DNA from: Leptolyngbya sp. NIES-3755
GTDB lineage: Bacteria > Cyanobacteriota > Cyanobacteriia > Leptolyngbyales > Leptolyngbyaceae
Direction of reading: 5' to 3'
Length of the DNA: 64,000 nt
Assembly (NCBI GenBank): GCA_001548435.1
Contig: AP017308.1
Coordinates: forward strand, 815,030-879,029
Shown here in pieces: positions 16,645 to 24,775 of the stretch. The notes under the pieces are model-generated. The model searched no databases, had not been told where the DNA came from, and saw only the letters and a list, made by a program, of their open reading frames with translations. The position numbers and the translations under genes are program-made. How positions within the stretch are numbered: the stretch's first letter is position 1; every line of letters begins with the position of its first letter.

Positions 16645-18114
16645 ATGTTTACTGCGCTTACAATTTTAGTAGCTGTAGGAATTTTAGGATGGGGCTTTAA
16701 TCGGGCACGTCCTTACGGCAAAATTGGCATTCTGGCATGGCTTCAGTCAGTGGTGCTGATGGCTCCGTGGATTTTGTTCTTTGGCTTGTTTGCCGCAGGA
16801 ATTTACCTCAATCTGGCGGGAATGCTGCTGCTGTTTGTGGTTTCGACTAGCGTGTATATCTGGATTGGACGACAGTTACGGGCAGAAGGACAAGAATTTT
16901 TGGCAAAACGAGCGGCGGCAAAAGTGGCAATTGAATCTGCCCTTTCCGATTCTGATTCGGGAACCTCGCCTGCCCCGGCTCCAGTTCCTCAACCTAATCC
17001 CGTTTCGATTCCCAATGAAGATCTGCAAACGATCAAAGGGATTTTCGGAATCGATACGTTTTTCCTGACTGAAACGATTCCGTATCAGGATGGAGTCGTT
17101 TTTCAAGGCAATCTGCGCGGTGAACCTGAACCGACTTTGGCAAAATTGACCGACAGTTTGACGGCACAATTGGGCGATCGATATCGGTTATTCCTAATCG
17201 AAAACCAAGATGAAAAGCCTGTGGTAATTGTCTTGCCGAGTAAGAACGACCCAAAGCCGTTGAATCTGACACAGACATTGTTATCGATCGTGCTTTTCTT
17301 GGCAACGATCGCAGCGAGTTTGGAAACGGGTGGCATTCTCTTAGGATTCGATTTCTACGGTTCTCCAGAGCGCTATTCAGAAGTGCTGCCGTTCAGTTTA
17401 GGAATTCTTAGTGTTTTATTGGCGCACGAATTGGGACACTGGATCGCAGCAAAGCGTTATCAAGTTCGGATGAATTTGCCATTTTTTATTCCAACCTGGC
17501 AAATTGGATCGTTTGGTGCAATTACTCGATTTGCGTCGCTGCTTCCGAGTCGAACGGCTCTGTTTGATATTGCAGTGGCAGGACCGATCGCAGGCGGGTT
17601 AGTGGCGTTTGGAATGCTAATTACAGGTCTGTTTCTGTCTCACGAAGGATCTGGATTCAAAGTTCCAACTCAGTTCTTTGAAGGTTCGATTCTGGTCGGA
17701 ACATTAGCACGAGTGATTATGGGAACGGCGGTTCAACAATCGATCGTAGACGTGAATCCGCTCGTTGTTCTGGGCTGGATTGGATTAGTCGTGACTGCGA
17801 TTAATGTGATGCCAGCGGGACAGCTTGACGGTGGACGAATCGTTCAAGCCATTTATGGACGAAAGATCGCGGGTCGGGCAACGGTCGCAACGATCGTCAT
17901 TCTCGGTCTGGCTTCGTTGGTTAATCCGTTGGCACTGTATTGGGCGATCGTGATTGTGGTTCTGCAACGGAATCCAGAGCGTCCGAGCTTGAATGAAATT
18001 AGCGAACCGGATGATGCACGAGCAGCGATCGCATTAGTGGTTTTATTTTTGATGGTGACGATTCTTTTACCCCTGACTCCGAGCCTTGCTGGAAGGTTGG
18101 GAATTGGTGGATGA
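16645..18114 (+). CDS. Site-2 protease (M50) family, EGY1-like
   Basis: The ATG at 16645 is preceded by GGGGGAGTTGAG and starts a 489-residue membrane protein. After an N-terminal pair of membrane helices and a soluble insert (~100-215), the catalytic core carries the zinc motif HELGH at about H261-H265. The distal NVMPAGQLDGG supplies the third ligand Asp. The GAITRF and AGPIAGG segments are typical of cyanobacterial and chloroplast EGY-type S2Ps. Such enzymes cut membrane-anchored substrates, for example anti-sigma factors. Seven or more hydrophobic helices are visible. The substrate here is unknown. Confidence 0.92.
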   Translation: MFTALTILVAVGILGWGFNRARPYGKIGILAWLQSVVLMAPWILFFGLFAAGIYLNLAGMLLLFVVSTSVYIWIGRQLRAEGQEFLAKRAAAKVAIESALSDSDSGTSPAPAPVPQPNPVSIPNEDLQTIKGIFGIDTFFLTETIPYQDGVVFQGNLRGEPEPTLAKLTDSLTAQLGDRYRLFLIENQDEKPVVIVLPSKNDPKPLNLTQTLLSIVLFLATIAASLETGGILLGFDFYGSPERYSEVLPFSLGILSVLLAHELGHWIAAKRYQVRMNLPFFIPTWQIGSFGAITRFASLLPSRTALFDIAVAGPIAGGLVAFGMLITGLFLSHEGSGFKVPTQFFEGSILVGTLARVIMGTAVQQSIVDVNPLVVLGWIGLVVTAINVMPAGQLDGGRIVQAIYGRKIAGRATVATIVILGLASLVNPLALYWAIVIVVLQRNPERPSLNEISEPDDARAAIALVVLFLMVTILLPLTPSLAGRLGIGG

Positions 18115-18146
18115 GGAAAATTGTTGCTTCGTTTGTAGCGGCTTCT

Positions 18147-18180
18147 GCCCCCTAAATCCCCCAATTTGGGGGACTTTGAG
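18147..18180. repeat. Dispersed CCTAAATCCCCC repeat
   Basis: GCCCCCTAAATCCCCCAATT is followed by TGGGGGACTTTGAG. The core CCCCCAATTTGGGGG folds back on itself. This is a common intergenic repeat in filamentous cyanobacteria. Related pieces occur twice, in opposite orientations, within the palindromic element at 45367-45547. It may also help end protease transcripts. Confidence 0.75.
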
Positions 18181-18224
18181 AATTTAGAACGTTTAGAGTT
18201 AACATCTCTTTTTCGCCCTCGATT

Positions 18225-18953
18225 ATGATTGATGCTCCTCAGATTTTTTTATTAATCGACCTCAATACTTTTTTCGCCTGTAAGCCTTACGAATGGCTGG
18301 AATTTAGCAAAGTTGGACGCTGTTATGTGCCGCAAATTGTTTATGAAGAGCTAGACGCTTGGGCAACGAGTCGGAGTCAATCACACGAATCTAGAATTGC
18401 TAGAGAATTTCGTCGATTCATGCTCGAAAGCGATTGGCAATTAACACGAGGAGCTTCGCCCACCCCTACGGGAACGCTAATTTCAACTGAATCTAGACCG
18501 ATTACTCGGCGGGCGCGACTTGCCTTAGATGTGAAAAATTCGGCTGAAGATTTAGCTCGATCGAGCATCGGTCGATTAGTCGTTGTTGTGTCAAACGATC
18601 GAGCTTTAATTCAGCAAGTTCTCGCTCTGAATTTAGATAATCTCACGGGCATTCCAGTCAGTACACTCCTAACTTGGAGCCGAAGCAAGCGACAACCTCC
18701 GATCGTGCTTCAACAGGTACGATCAATGCAAACCCATTCTCTACTCCTGACAACTGGGAGTTCTCGCACTTCAATCTCTCGCGTCGATTCTCCGAAGTTG
18801 CCCCCCCATCCGGTGTATCAGAACTCGTGGGTCGATCGTTTGATCCCGCTGTTCATCATTCTGGGTGGACTCACTTTGGGATGGATCATTGCCCATTCGT
18901 TGATGCTGTCTCAGACTGCGGGGAAACCAACGGTCGAACTTCCTCGTCATTAA
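18225..18953 (+). CDS. PIN-domain protein with C-terminal membrane anchor
   Basis: A 242-residue protein. Residues ~5-150 form a PIN-like nuclease domain (FLLIDLNTFFACK with the first Asp, then YVPQIVYEELDAW, then VVVVSNDRALIQQV). A ~50-residue Ser/Pro-rich linker follows, then one membrane helix near the end (LIPLFIILGGLTLGWIIAHSL). Unlike the VapC-like toxins at 22194-24589 it has no small partner gene in front, so it is likely a housekeeping RNA-processing or quality-control nuclease tethered to the membrane. That role is inference. Confidence 0.8.
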   Translation: MIDAPQIFLLIDLNTFFACKPYEWLEFSKVGRCYVPQIVYEELDAWATSRSQSHESRIAREFRRFMLESDWQLTRGASPTPTGTLISTESRPITRRARLALDVKNSAEDLARSSIGRLVVVVSNDRALIQQVLALNLDNLTGIPVSTLLTWSRSKRQPPIVLQQVRSMQTHSLLLTTGSSRTSISRVDSPKLPPHPVYQNSWVDRLIPLFIILGGLTLGWIIAHSLMLSQTAGKPTVELPRH

Positions 18954-18982
18954 ATCTACAAAGAAATTTTTTCGGTTGTCTT

Positions 18983-19744
18983 ATGCGTCCCCAGTTGCCC
19001 TTGAAGCTAATTTCCTCGATCGCGCTCATCAGCACACTCTCTTTGATGAGCGGAATTCCATTGTTGCAAGCCTCCGCTGCTCCAGCGCGATCGACAACGG
19101 AATTACTCGATTACGCTTATCCGAAATCGCTGAGTTGGAGAGTTCGACGGGATTTGGCTCGACGAGTTGGCATTCCTGCAAACAATCTGCGAGTGATGGA
19201 AGCTCAGCGGCAAACCTGGAGAGATGCTTGTCTAGAACTCGCTGCACCTGATGAATTGTGTGCTCAGCAATTGGTGGAAGGTTGGCGAATCGTCGTGGCA
19301 CATGGACAGCAAACTTGGACGTACCACACCGATGCAAATGGTCGATCGATGCGATTAGAATCTGCCGATCGCGCTGTGACTCTGCCGCGAAATGTCGTTT
19401 TTCGATCGCAGTCTTCAGGCGGTTTCGCGGGTCAATCTTACGAAACGGTTCTCTTCACCGATGGCAGAGTTCAACAAAAACTCACCTTTGTTGGTGGAAA
19501 AAATGCTCCGGTTCGCTCTTGGCGAGTTTCTCCTGAGAGAGTTCGAGCATTTCAACAATTGCTCGATCGAGAACAGTTCCAAACTTTCAATCAGAAAACT
19601 TTTCCTGCCACCCCAGGAGCCGCAGATTTCTTCGTCGTTCGCTTGACCAGTCCGAATAGCAGCGTCGAGTATGCCGACATTGAGCAAGAAAAATTACCTC
19701 GATCGCTCAAAACCGTCATTCAAGCTTGGGATTCGTTGCGGTAA
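18983..19744 (+). CDS. Conserved secreted cyanobacterial protein
   Basis: The ATG at 18983 begins a typical signal peptide (KLISSIALISTLSLMSGIPL, with a cut likely after ASA), so upstream in-frame starts inside the PIN gene are rejected. The mature ~220 residues contain a segment with two Cys (ACLEL and ELCAQQ) and a VLFTDGRVQQ beta-rich region. I do not recognise a named family or catalytic site. It lies 29 bases after the PIN gene and 80 before the phosphatase gene, on the same strand. Confidence 0.82.
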   Translation: MRPQLPLKLISSIALISTLSLMSGIPLLQASAAPARSTTELLDYAYPKSLSWRVRRDLARRVGIPANNLRVMEAQRQTWRDACLELAAPDELCAQQLVEGWRIVVAHGQQTWTYHTDANGRSMRLESADRAVTLPRNVVFRSQSSGGFAGQSYETVLFTDGRVQQKLTFVGGKNAPVRSWRVSPERVRAFQQLLDREQFQTFNQKTFPATPGAADFFVVRLTSPNSSVEYADIEQEKLPRSLKTVIQAWDSLR

Positions 19745-19824
19745 ACACGGGCAGCACTACTGTTAGTTTCTCGGATGCTGCGGGTACGTTTCGTAAAGAC
19801 TTTACAACGCATCCGAGGAATTGC

Positions 19825-21474
19825 ATGAGGCGGGAATCAAGCCCCAAGCTGAAACTATTAATCGTAGACGATGAGCCAGATAATCTCGATTTGCTTTACC
19901 GCACATTCCGTCGAGATTACACGGTGATTCGGGCAGAAAGCGCGATCGAAGCGCTCAAAGTCTTGGACGAACAGGGCGAAGTCGCAATCATCATCTCAGA
20001 CCAGCGAATGCCCGAAATGCTGGGAACCGAATTTCTCAGCCGTACTGCCGATCGCTTTCCCGACACGATTCGGATTGTTCTCACGGGATATACCGATGTT
20101 GAAGATCTGGTCGATGCAATCAATTCAGGCAAAGTGTTCAAGTACATCACCAAGCCGTGGAAACCCCAACAGCTTGAAGTTGTCGTTTCACAAGCCGCAG
20201 AAACTTATCGCATTCTGAAGCAGCGAACCGCCGATCTCCGTCGTGCCCTACGCCGCGAATCTTCTCTCAACGCGATCATGACGGCAATTCGCGAATCGCT
20301 CGATTATCAAAACATGCTGCACACAATCGTTGAAACGATCGGGATTACCTTTGAAGCGAGTTGCTGCCTGTTGCATCCGATCGAAGACGATCATCTACGA
20401 TCGTACTCTGCAATGTACTGTGCAGAAGAGATTCCAATCGGAGAGAGTGAAGTCGATCGTCAGTCAGAACTTGTCCAGCGCGTTTTTCTCGATCGATCAA
20501 CTCAGTTGACCTCAAATCATCCCCCGCATCTCGTCCTGCCGATCAGTTATCAGCAAGAACTCCTCGCGATTCTGTCATTGCACCGATCGATCAATCAGCC
20601 CATGTGGTCAGCCGAGGACATTGATTTAATCGGAGTGGTCTCAGAGCAAGCTGCCCTGGCGATTTCTCAAGCGAGATTGTATCGTCGCACTCAACAGCAA
20701 GCCGAACAAATCCGTGCAGAATTAGCCGTAGCCCGTCAGATTCAAACCAATCTCTTGCGGCAAACGCTTCCCACGTTAGAAAAGCTCAAAGTTCAAGCAT
20801 GCTGCCATCCAGCCCGTGAAGTCGGCGGCGATTTCTTTGAAGTCTTCTATCATCCTCAAGGCGATCTCTGGTTAGCGGTGGGCGATGTCTCTGGAAAAGG
20901 AGTGCCAGCCGCGCTATTTATGGCAAGTGCGATCTCAGTTCTGCGTCGAGAACTGTCACAGGAGATCTCCCCAGAACCCGATCAAGTCATGCGAAACCTG
21001 AACAGCATTCTTTCCGAGGATTTGATGGGAACTAACTGTTTCATCACAATGGTGTTAGCCCGGTATACGCCTGCTACCAATCAGCTTGTCTATGCGAATG
21101 CGGGACATATCTATCCGCTCGTCTGGTCAAAACAAACGATCGAATCGAATATTGAACCGACCTATCTCAAAGTCCGAGGTGTCCCACTTGGAATTCTGCC
21201 AGACTGGAAAGCGATCGCAGGCAGTCTTACCCTAAAGGATGGCGAAATTTTCCTGCTCACCAGTGATGGAATTACCGAGGCAACGATTCAACCGGACAAA
21301 GCATTGAGTCGATCGATGGATACGGCGGGTGCGATGTTACGACAAACTGGACTTTGGAAACTGCTCCGGCAAACCGGGGAACGCTTGGATCTCAAGCAGC
21401 TTCTGGCTCAAATTCAAGCCCACAATGCGATTCAAGAAGATGACCAGACGATTCTCTCCCTGGAGGTTTTGTGA
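19825..21474 (+). CDS. Response regulator-GAF-SpoIIE (PP2C) phosphatase
   Basis: The ATG at 19825 has GAGGA eight bases upstream; the frame opens earlier, but that stretch lies in the preceding gene. The 549-residue protein has a receiver (1-125; D59 in IIISDQRMP, Lys in TKPWKP), a coiled coil, a GAF domain (~150-300), and a SpoIIE/PP2C domain with metal-binding Asp in REVGGDFFEV, AVGDVSGKGVPAALF and LTSDGITEA. It should dephosphorylate an anti-sigma antagonist when the receiver is phosphorylated. The downstream RsbW-like kinase begins three bases after the stop, so they form a partner-switching pair. No antagonist (STAS) gene is present here. Confidence 0.93.
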   Translation: MRRESSPKLKLLIVDDEPDNLDLLYRTFRRDYTVIRAESAIEALKVLDEQGEVAIIISDQRMPEMLGTEFLSRTADRFPDTIRIVLTGYTDVEDLVDAINSGKVFKYITKPWKPQQLEVVVSQAAETYRILKQRTADLRRALRRESSLNAIMTAIRESLDYQNMLHTIVETIGITFEASCCLLHPIEDDHLRSYSAMYCAEEIPIGESEVDRQSELVQRVFLDRSTQLTSNHPPHLVLPISYQQELLAILSLHRSINQPMWSAEDIDLIGVVSEQAALAISQARLYRRTQQQAEQIRAELAVARQIQTNLLRQTLPTLEKLKVQACCHPAREVGGDFFEVFYHPQGDLWLAVGDVSGKGVPAALFMASAISVLRRELSQEISPEPDQVMRNLNSILSEDLMGTNCFITMVLARYTPATNQLVYANAGHIYPLVWSKQTIESNIEPTYLKVRGVPLGILPDWKAIAGSLTLKDGEIFLLTSDGITEATIQPDKALSRSMDTAGAMLRQTGLWKLLRQTGERLDLKQLLAQIQAHNAIQEDDQTILSLEVL

Positions 21475-21477
21475 CCG

Positions 21478-21918
21478 ATGCGTACTGAGCTTCATATCCC
21501 CAGCGATTTAAGATTTCTCACCATTGTGGAGCGGTGGCTACTCGATAGTTTAGCGATCGAACTGGGCGATCAGGTGGATTGGTCAAGCCAGTCAAGTCGC
21601 TTACGATTAGCACTCGTGGAAGCCTACTCGAATGTCGTGAGACACGCCCATCGCAATCAGCCGGATCTGCCCGTGATTCTGCGTTTGGAATTAAGAGGTC
21701 GAGATTTAGCGATCGAGATTTGGGATCACGGTCAAGGCTTCGATCTTTCTACATATCTCGCACCTTCCCCCGAAGCAATGCAGGAACACGGCTATGGTTG
21801 GTTGATTCTGAACCGCTTGATGGATCGGGTTGAATATCAATTACAGGTCAACGGTCGCAATTGTCTGAAACTTCAGGCGAATTTGATGAGTGTAGGAAAA
21901 TTAGCGATCGCTGAGTGA
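21478..21918 (+). CDS. RsbW-like anti-sigma factor / Ser-Thr kinase
   Basis: A 146-residue GHKL ATPase. The N-box is RLALVEAYSNVVRHAH, the G1 box EIWDHGQGFD and the G2 box GYGWLILNRLMD. This is the RsbW/SpoIIAB class, which binds a sigma factor or phosphorylates an STAS antagonist. It is coupled to the SpoIIE-type phosphatase upstream (three-base gap). The target is not encoded in the window. Confidence 0.9.
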   Translation: MRTELHIPSDLRFLTIVERWLLDSLAIELGDQVDWSSQSSRLRLALVEAYSNVVRHAHRNQPDLPVILRLELRGRDLAIEIWDHGQGFDLSTYLAPSPEAMQEHGYGWLILNRLMDRVEYQLQVNGRNCLKLQANLMSVGKLAIAE

Positions 21919-22047
21919 AATGCTGTGTTTGATGAGTTGAAAGCATTAAATTTTGAAGCGATCGCTATGTTTGCTTCATGAGATTCTACGTTTGATAAAA
22001 AAGGAATTAGAGAGACAACGATCAACTCTTTGCCTCTCCATTTCTTC

Positions 22048-22186
22048 TTAACTCGCTTCAGATTTCAACAATCGATCGAGCAACGATGCCGGACGCTGTG
22101 CATAATTCCACACAAACGCATGACGAAATGCAGCATCCTGACACGCCTGCTTCTTCAATTTTATCGGTGCAGACAGCAACATCTAC
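22048..22186 (-). pseudogene. Remnant of a duplicated deaminase gene
   Basis: On the minus strand the last 32 codons read QDAAFRHAFVWNYAQRPASL and on to LLKSEAS-stop, matching the end of the deaminase at 25740-26765 with a single change (A to V). Just upstream, VDVAVCTDK matches VDIAICTDN of that protein after a deletion of roughly 25 codons. Flanking sequence past the stop (AGAGAGAC and CCTCTCC) is also shared. It is therefore a decayed copy in direct orientation, 3.7 kb from the intact gene. Confidence 0.85.
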
Positions 22187-22193
22187 GCTAATG

Positions 22194-22640
22194 TCAAAGC
22201 ACCAACTCTCCGATAATTACAACGCCTAGCTCCTGTACTCGCTTTAAGGCAGCATCATTTGTGAGAAACACATCACATCCAGCTACAATTGCGATCGCAA
22301 TCTGTAAAGCATCTGGTAATTTCAAGTTGTATTTCGCTCTTATTTCTGCTGCTTTTTGTCCCACTGCTGCATCAATCGGCTGAAAAATGGTGTTTTCTCC
22401 GTTCACGATCGCCGCAGTAAATTCCTGTTGCAGTGTGACTAATCCTTGGCGAGTCGGAGCAATTAAACACTCTGCAAGCGTAATCGGCGAGGTTACAGCT
22501 TGAAATGTATGATTTTGAATTCGTTGAAAAATACATTGGACGATCGCAAAGTAACTGACATTTCGTTCAACATAGTAGATGACTGGAGCCGTGTCTAAGA
22601 AAAGCCGGGTTACACCATTAAAGGCTTGCTCGAATTGCAC
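22194..22640 (-). CDS. PIN-domain toxin, VapC-like (module 1)
   Basis: A 148-residue PIN ribonuclease. Acidic residues visible are LFLDTAPVIYYVE (first Asp), TLAEC (Glu), LKLPDALQIAIA (Asp) and VFLTNDAAL (Asp). It starts at a GTG directly after the antitoxin stop, giving a tight toxin-antitoxin pair on the minus strand. VapC toxins cleave tRNA or rRNA in the cytosol when the antitoxin is lost. The 3' end abuts the deaminase remnant. Confidence 0.87.
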   Translation of the reverse strand: MQFEQAFNGVTRLFLDTAPVIYYVERNVSYFAIVQCIFQRIQNHTFQAVTSPITLAECLIAPTRQGLVTLQQEFTAAIVNGENTIFQPIDAAVGQKAAEIRAKYNLKLPDALQIAIAIVAGCDVFLTNDAALKRVQELGVVIIGELVL

Positions 22641-22877
22641 TTATTGTGCTCGAACCTGGCGATCGCGGTCGTCCCATTCATCGCGAAGTTGATTCACCCA
22701 TACTTGAGCATCTTCGCCATTGAGCAGATTCGGTGCGATTCCTGCTAAGTCCTGCCAAGACTTCTTCGGCTGAACTTCAAGGGTTTGCATCTGCTGAACT
22801 TGTTCGACCAGTTGCGATCGTTCTTCGGGTGTGAGTTGAGCAATTTCATCTAAGACTTGCCGTAGTCGAGGACTCAT
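22641..22877 (-). CDS. Putative antitoxin of module 1
   Basis: A 78-residue protein with a helical start (LRQVLDEIAQLTPEERSQLVEQV) and a short acidic, Trp-containing C-terminal tail (WVNQLRDEWDDRD) of the kind that wraps around PIN toxins. GGAGAG precedes the ATG. It ends where the toxin begins. The clear DNA-binding fold of AbrB or RHH antitoxins is not obvious. Confidence 0.8.
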   Translation of the reverse strand: MSPRLRQVLDEIAQLTPEERSQLVEQVQQMQTLEVQPKKSWQDLAGIAPNLLNGEDAQVWVNQLRDEWDDRDRQVRAQ

Positions 22878-22896
22878 AATCTCTCCAAATCGCGGT

Positions 22897-22931
22897 TCAA
22901 CGCTGTAGCTTGATTGTAGCGGCTGCGATCG
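22897..22931 (-). promoter_or_regulatory. Shared repeat, copy 1: likely promoter/operator of module 1
   Basis: A 35-base repeat (begins TCAACGCTGTAGCTTG, ends GCGATCG). Read on the minus strand it contains TACAAT, a good -10 box, about 35 bases before the antitoxin ATG at 22877. Copies 2 and 3 are at 23769-23803 and 24637-24671; copy 3 is identical to this one and copy 2 differs at one base. The -35 side is poor, so an activator or extended contacts may be needed. Confidence 0.6.
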
Positions 22932-22941
22932 CTAAATCCTA

Positions 22942-22968
22942 ACACGCCTGCAATTCCTCAAATCCAAT
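22942..22968. repeat. Short deaminase-gene remnant
   Basis: These 27 bases (ACACGCCTGCAATTCCTCAA and on) match the deaminase gene near 25834-25860 with two differences. They correspond to the part missing from the remnant at 22048-22186, which breaks at the same ACACGCCTGC. Module 1 thus appears to have landed within, or been rearranged with, the duplicated deaminase copy. Confidence 0.65.
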
Positions 22969-22974
22969 GAATCG

Positions 22975-23406
22975 TTACGGAGACACCCAATTTTCTAAAG
23001 CCAGATTAACAACCAATGAGAAATCGCGCTGATTTCTGGTGGCGATCGTCGCTCCTATTGAAAGGGCAATCGCTGAGATTCTCATATCTTTCACGAGTCG
23101 CTTCTTGTTCAGTTCAGGTTGTTCTCGTAGAAGTTGCTGATAGCGATCGTAAGCAACCGCATCAAAGTTCAGGATCGTTGCAGATTTGAAGAACTCTGTG
23201 GATGTCCAAAGCTTCGTGTAAAGCTTAACAGGATTTTGACTGAGACGAGGATCATTGATTTCGCTAATCCAGCCATTAAAGATTTCCTGCACCGTAATGA
23301 CAGTGATCGCCCAGTTTAATCCGGTCTCATTTAATTTCGCAATGACTTTTGGATGTCCACCGAGAAAAAGCGAAACGTGATCAGTGTCAAGAATCCGTAG
23401 CGTCAT
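22975..23406 (-). CDS. PIN-domain toxin, VapC-like (module 2)
   Basis: A 143-residue PIN ribonuclease with RILDTDHVSLFLGGH (first Asp), TVQEIFNGW (Glu), VKDMRISAIALS (Asp) and ATRNQRDF (last acidic cluster). It overlaps its antitoxin by four bases (ATGA), the usual translational coupling. It is similar in layout to the toxin at 24167-24589, so modules 2 and 3 are related. Confidence 0.9.
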   Translation of the reverse strand: MTLRILDTDHVSLFLGGHPKVIAKLNETGLNWAITVITVQEIFNGWISEINDPRLSQNPVKLYTKLWTSTEFFKSATILNFDAVAYDRYQQLLREQPELNKKRLVKDMRISAIALSIGATIATRNQRDFSLVVNLALENWVSP

Positions 23407-23756
23407 TCGATATCATCCAAAGAATACGCAGGAGAATCATCATCGATTTCTCGTTCTTCTCGGAGTGCTTTAACGATCGCTGCAAAATCAGCATCATTCT
23501 TAAACACGCCTGCAAATTTCATCCAAGGTTTCTCGGTTTCTTCAGGTGGATTCAAGTCAACCGCGAGAACTTCGAGGCTAGACAACCGCTCTGATAGAAG
23601 TTGCTGGATTGCTGCGATCGCTTCTTCACGAGTGGCACGACTCACTGCACAATCGATTAGTGCTGGAACTGATGCCCGAATCTGTCCATCGGATTGTGGC
23701 TCTAGCAGAATGTGAAGTGAAGCACTGGATTGAATTGGAGAAACATGGAGATTCAT
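23403..23756 (-). CDS. Putative antitoxin of module 2 (HicB-like start)
   Basis: A 117-residue protein. Residues ~12-65 (LHILLEPQSDGQIRASVPAL, then ATREEAIAAIQQLLSERL) resemble the HicB/DUF1902 fold that often partners small toxins. The C-terminal half is acidic (FKNDADFAAIVKALREEREI) and probably contacts the PIN toxin. The toxin gene overlaps by four bases. Transcription probably starts in the repeat just upstream. Confidence 0.82.
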   Translation of the reverse strand: MNLHVSPIQSSASLHILLEPQSDGQIRASVPALIDCAVSRATREEAIAAIQQLLSERLSSLEVLAVDLNPPEETEKPWMKFAGVFKNDADFAAIVKALREEREIDDDSPAYSLDDIE

Positions 23757-23768
23757 AGCGATCGTGGC

Positions 23769-23803
23769 TCAACGCTGTAGCTTGATTGTAGCGGATGCGA
23801 TCG
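23769..23803 (-). promoter_or_regulatory. Shared repeat, copy 2: likely promoter/operator of module 2
   Basis: Same 35-base repeat as at 22897, with GCGGATGCG for GCGGCTGCG. The -10-like TACAAT (minus strand, near 23785-23790) lies about 30 bases before the antitoxin ATG at 23756. A further 11 bases (GCGATCGTGGC) on the gene-proximal side are shared with copy 3. Confidence 0.6.
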
Positions 23804-23885
23804 TTGCTGACTCTGTTTCGATGCTAAGACAGCCTCGAAAGATTAGAATTAATCCATTGGGTTCTGGATAGGAGATTTGTTACTT

Positions 23886-24170
23886 ATGAGTTCTCAGTTT
23901 GAACAGGTTCTTTATCAAGTCCAGCAACTCTCTGCTAGAGAGCAACTCCAACTCATCCATCACCTCGTTAATCAAAACCTTCCAGCACTGTCTAGTCCCG
24001 TCAGTAAAGAACACGATTTCGGAAAAATCGCCCAATCACATTCAATCATCGGTAGTTTTGAAGATGACCCGCAATTCGATCAATTTTTAGAAGCGATCGC
24101 TCAATATCGGCGTGAACTAGATGCCGAGTTGGAGGTAGAACAAAATGATCTTAATCACCCTGCGGCATGA
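23886..24170 (+). CDS. Putative antitoxin of module 3
   Basis: The ATG at 23886 with AGGAGAT nine bases upstream is preferred over a TTG at 23877. The 94-residue protein has a helical start (FEQVLYQVQQLSAREQLQLI) like that of module 1 and an acidic tail (FEDDPQFDQFLEAIAQYRRE). The last four bases overlap the toxin start. It is divergent from modules 1 and 2. Confidence 0.82.
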   Translation: MSSQFEQVLYQVQQLSAREQLQLIHHLVNQNLPALSSPVSKEHDFGKIAQSHSIIGSFEDDPQFDQFLEAIAQYRRELDAELEVEQNDLNHPAA

Positions 24171-24589
24171 CGCTCTACATTTTGGATACAGATCATCTCT
24201 CACTAATTCAACGTCGTCATCCGATCGCGTCTGAGTGTTACAAAGCTCACAATCCGAAACAGCTCTTCATTACGGCGGTTACTGCTGAAGAACAGTTGCG
24301 TGGGCGATTGACAGTGGTTCATCAGACGAGCCAGCAACCGACTAAATTAATTGCTGCGTATGCAAATTTGCTGAAAACCTTGACTGATCTGCAAGCGTTG
24401 AATGTCCTAACATTTGATGAAATTGCCGCACAACATTTTCAGCGTCTTCGTCAAGCTAAACTCCGTATTGGAACCCAGGATTTGAGAATCGCCTCAATTG
24501 CTTTAGGACATTCTGCAATTCTCGTGACTCGGAATCGGCGTGACTTTCTACAAGTACCTGACTTGATTCTGGAGGATTGGACGATATAG
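24167..24589 (+). CDS. PIN-domain toxin, VapC-like (module 3)
   Basis: A 140-residue PIN ribonuclease with YILDTDHLSLIQRRH (first Asp), TAEEQLRGR (Glu), IGTQDLRIASIAL (Asp) and LVTRNRRDF (terminal acidic cluster). It overlaps its antitoxin by four bases (ATGA). All catalytic residues are present. Similar proteins are common in multi-copy sets in cyanobacteria. Confidence 0.92.
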   Translation: MTLYILDTDHLSLIQRRHPIASECYKAHNPKQLFITAVTAEEQLRGRLTVVHQTSQQPTKLIAAYANLLKTLTDLQALNVLTFDEIAAQHFQRLRQAKLRIGTQDLRIASIALGHSAILVTRNRRDFLQVPDLILEDWTI

Positions 24590-24636
24590 CTGAGTCTCTG
24601 AAGCCTTTGATCAGTCCAGCGAATTGCGATCGTGAC

Positions 24637-24671
24637 TCAACGCTGTAGCTTGATTGTAGCGGCTGCGATCG
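24637..24671 (-). promoter_or_regulatory. Shared repeat, copy 3 (orphan)
   Basis: Identical in its 35-base core to copy 1 and extended by GCGATCGTGAC as in copy 2. On the minus strand it points into the 3' end of the module 3 toxin gene, and no minus-strand gene follows. It may be left from a lost module or drive an antisense transcript across the toxin gene. Confidence 0.5.
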
Positions 24672-24679
24672 CCAATTCT

Positions 24680-24763
24680 CTAACAATGCCCATCACCCGC
24701 CGCGGAGCACCTCTCAAACTTCACCGATCACCTCTCAACGATCGGGGGCATGGGCGTTGTTAG
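24680..24763. repeat. 84-base inverted-repeat (MITE-like) element
   Basis: CTAACAATGCCCAT (24680-24693) and ATGGGCGTTGTTAG (24750-24763) are inverted with one mismatch in 14. The interior holds two copies of CACCTCTCAA 20 bases apart. It is too short to encode a protein. There is no T-run, so it is not a simple terminator. Confidence 0.6.
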
Positions 24764-24770
24764 CCTGCTT
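24757..24770. repeat. Inverted repeat flanking the DUF4336 gene, left
   Basis: TTGTTAGCCTGCTT here is the exact complement of AAGCAGGCTAACAA at 25678-25691. The pair brackets the DUF4336 gene (24776-25591). It overlaps the right end of the 84-base element. Confidence 0.6.
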
Positions 24771-24775
24771 GCTAT

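Noticed and set aside
18674-18982. 103-codon upstream extension of the secreted protein
   Set aside because: It overlaps the PIN gene in another frame and would bury the signal peptide that begins at 18983.
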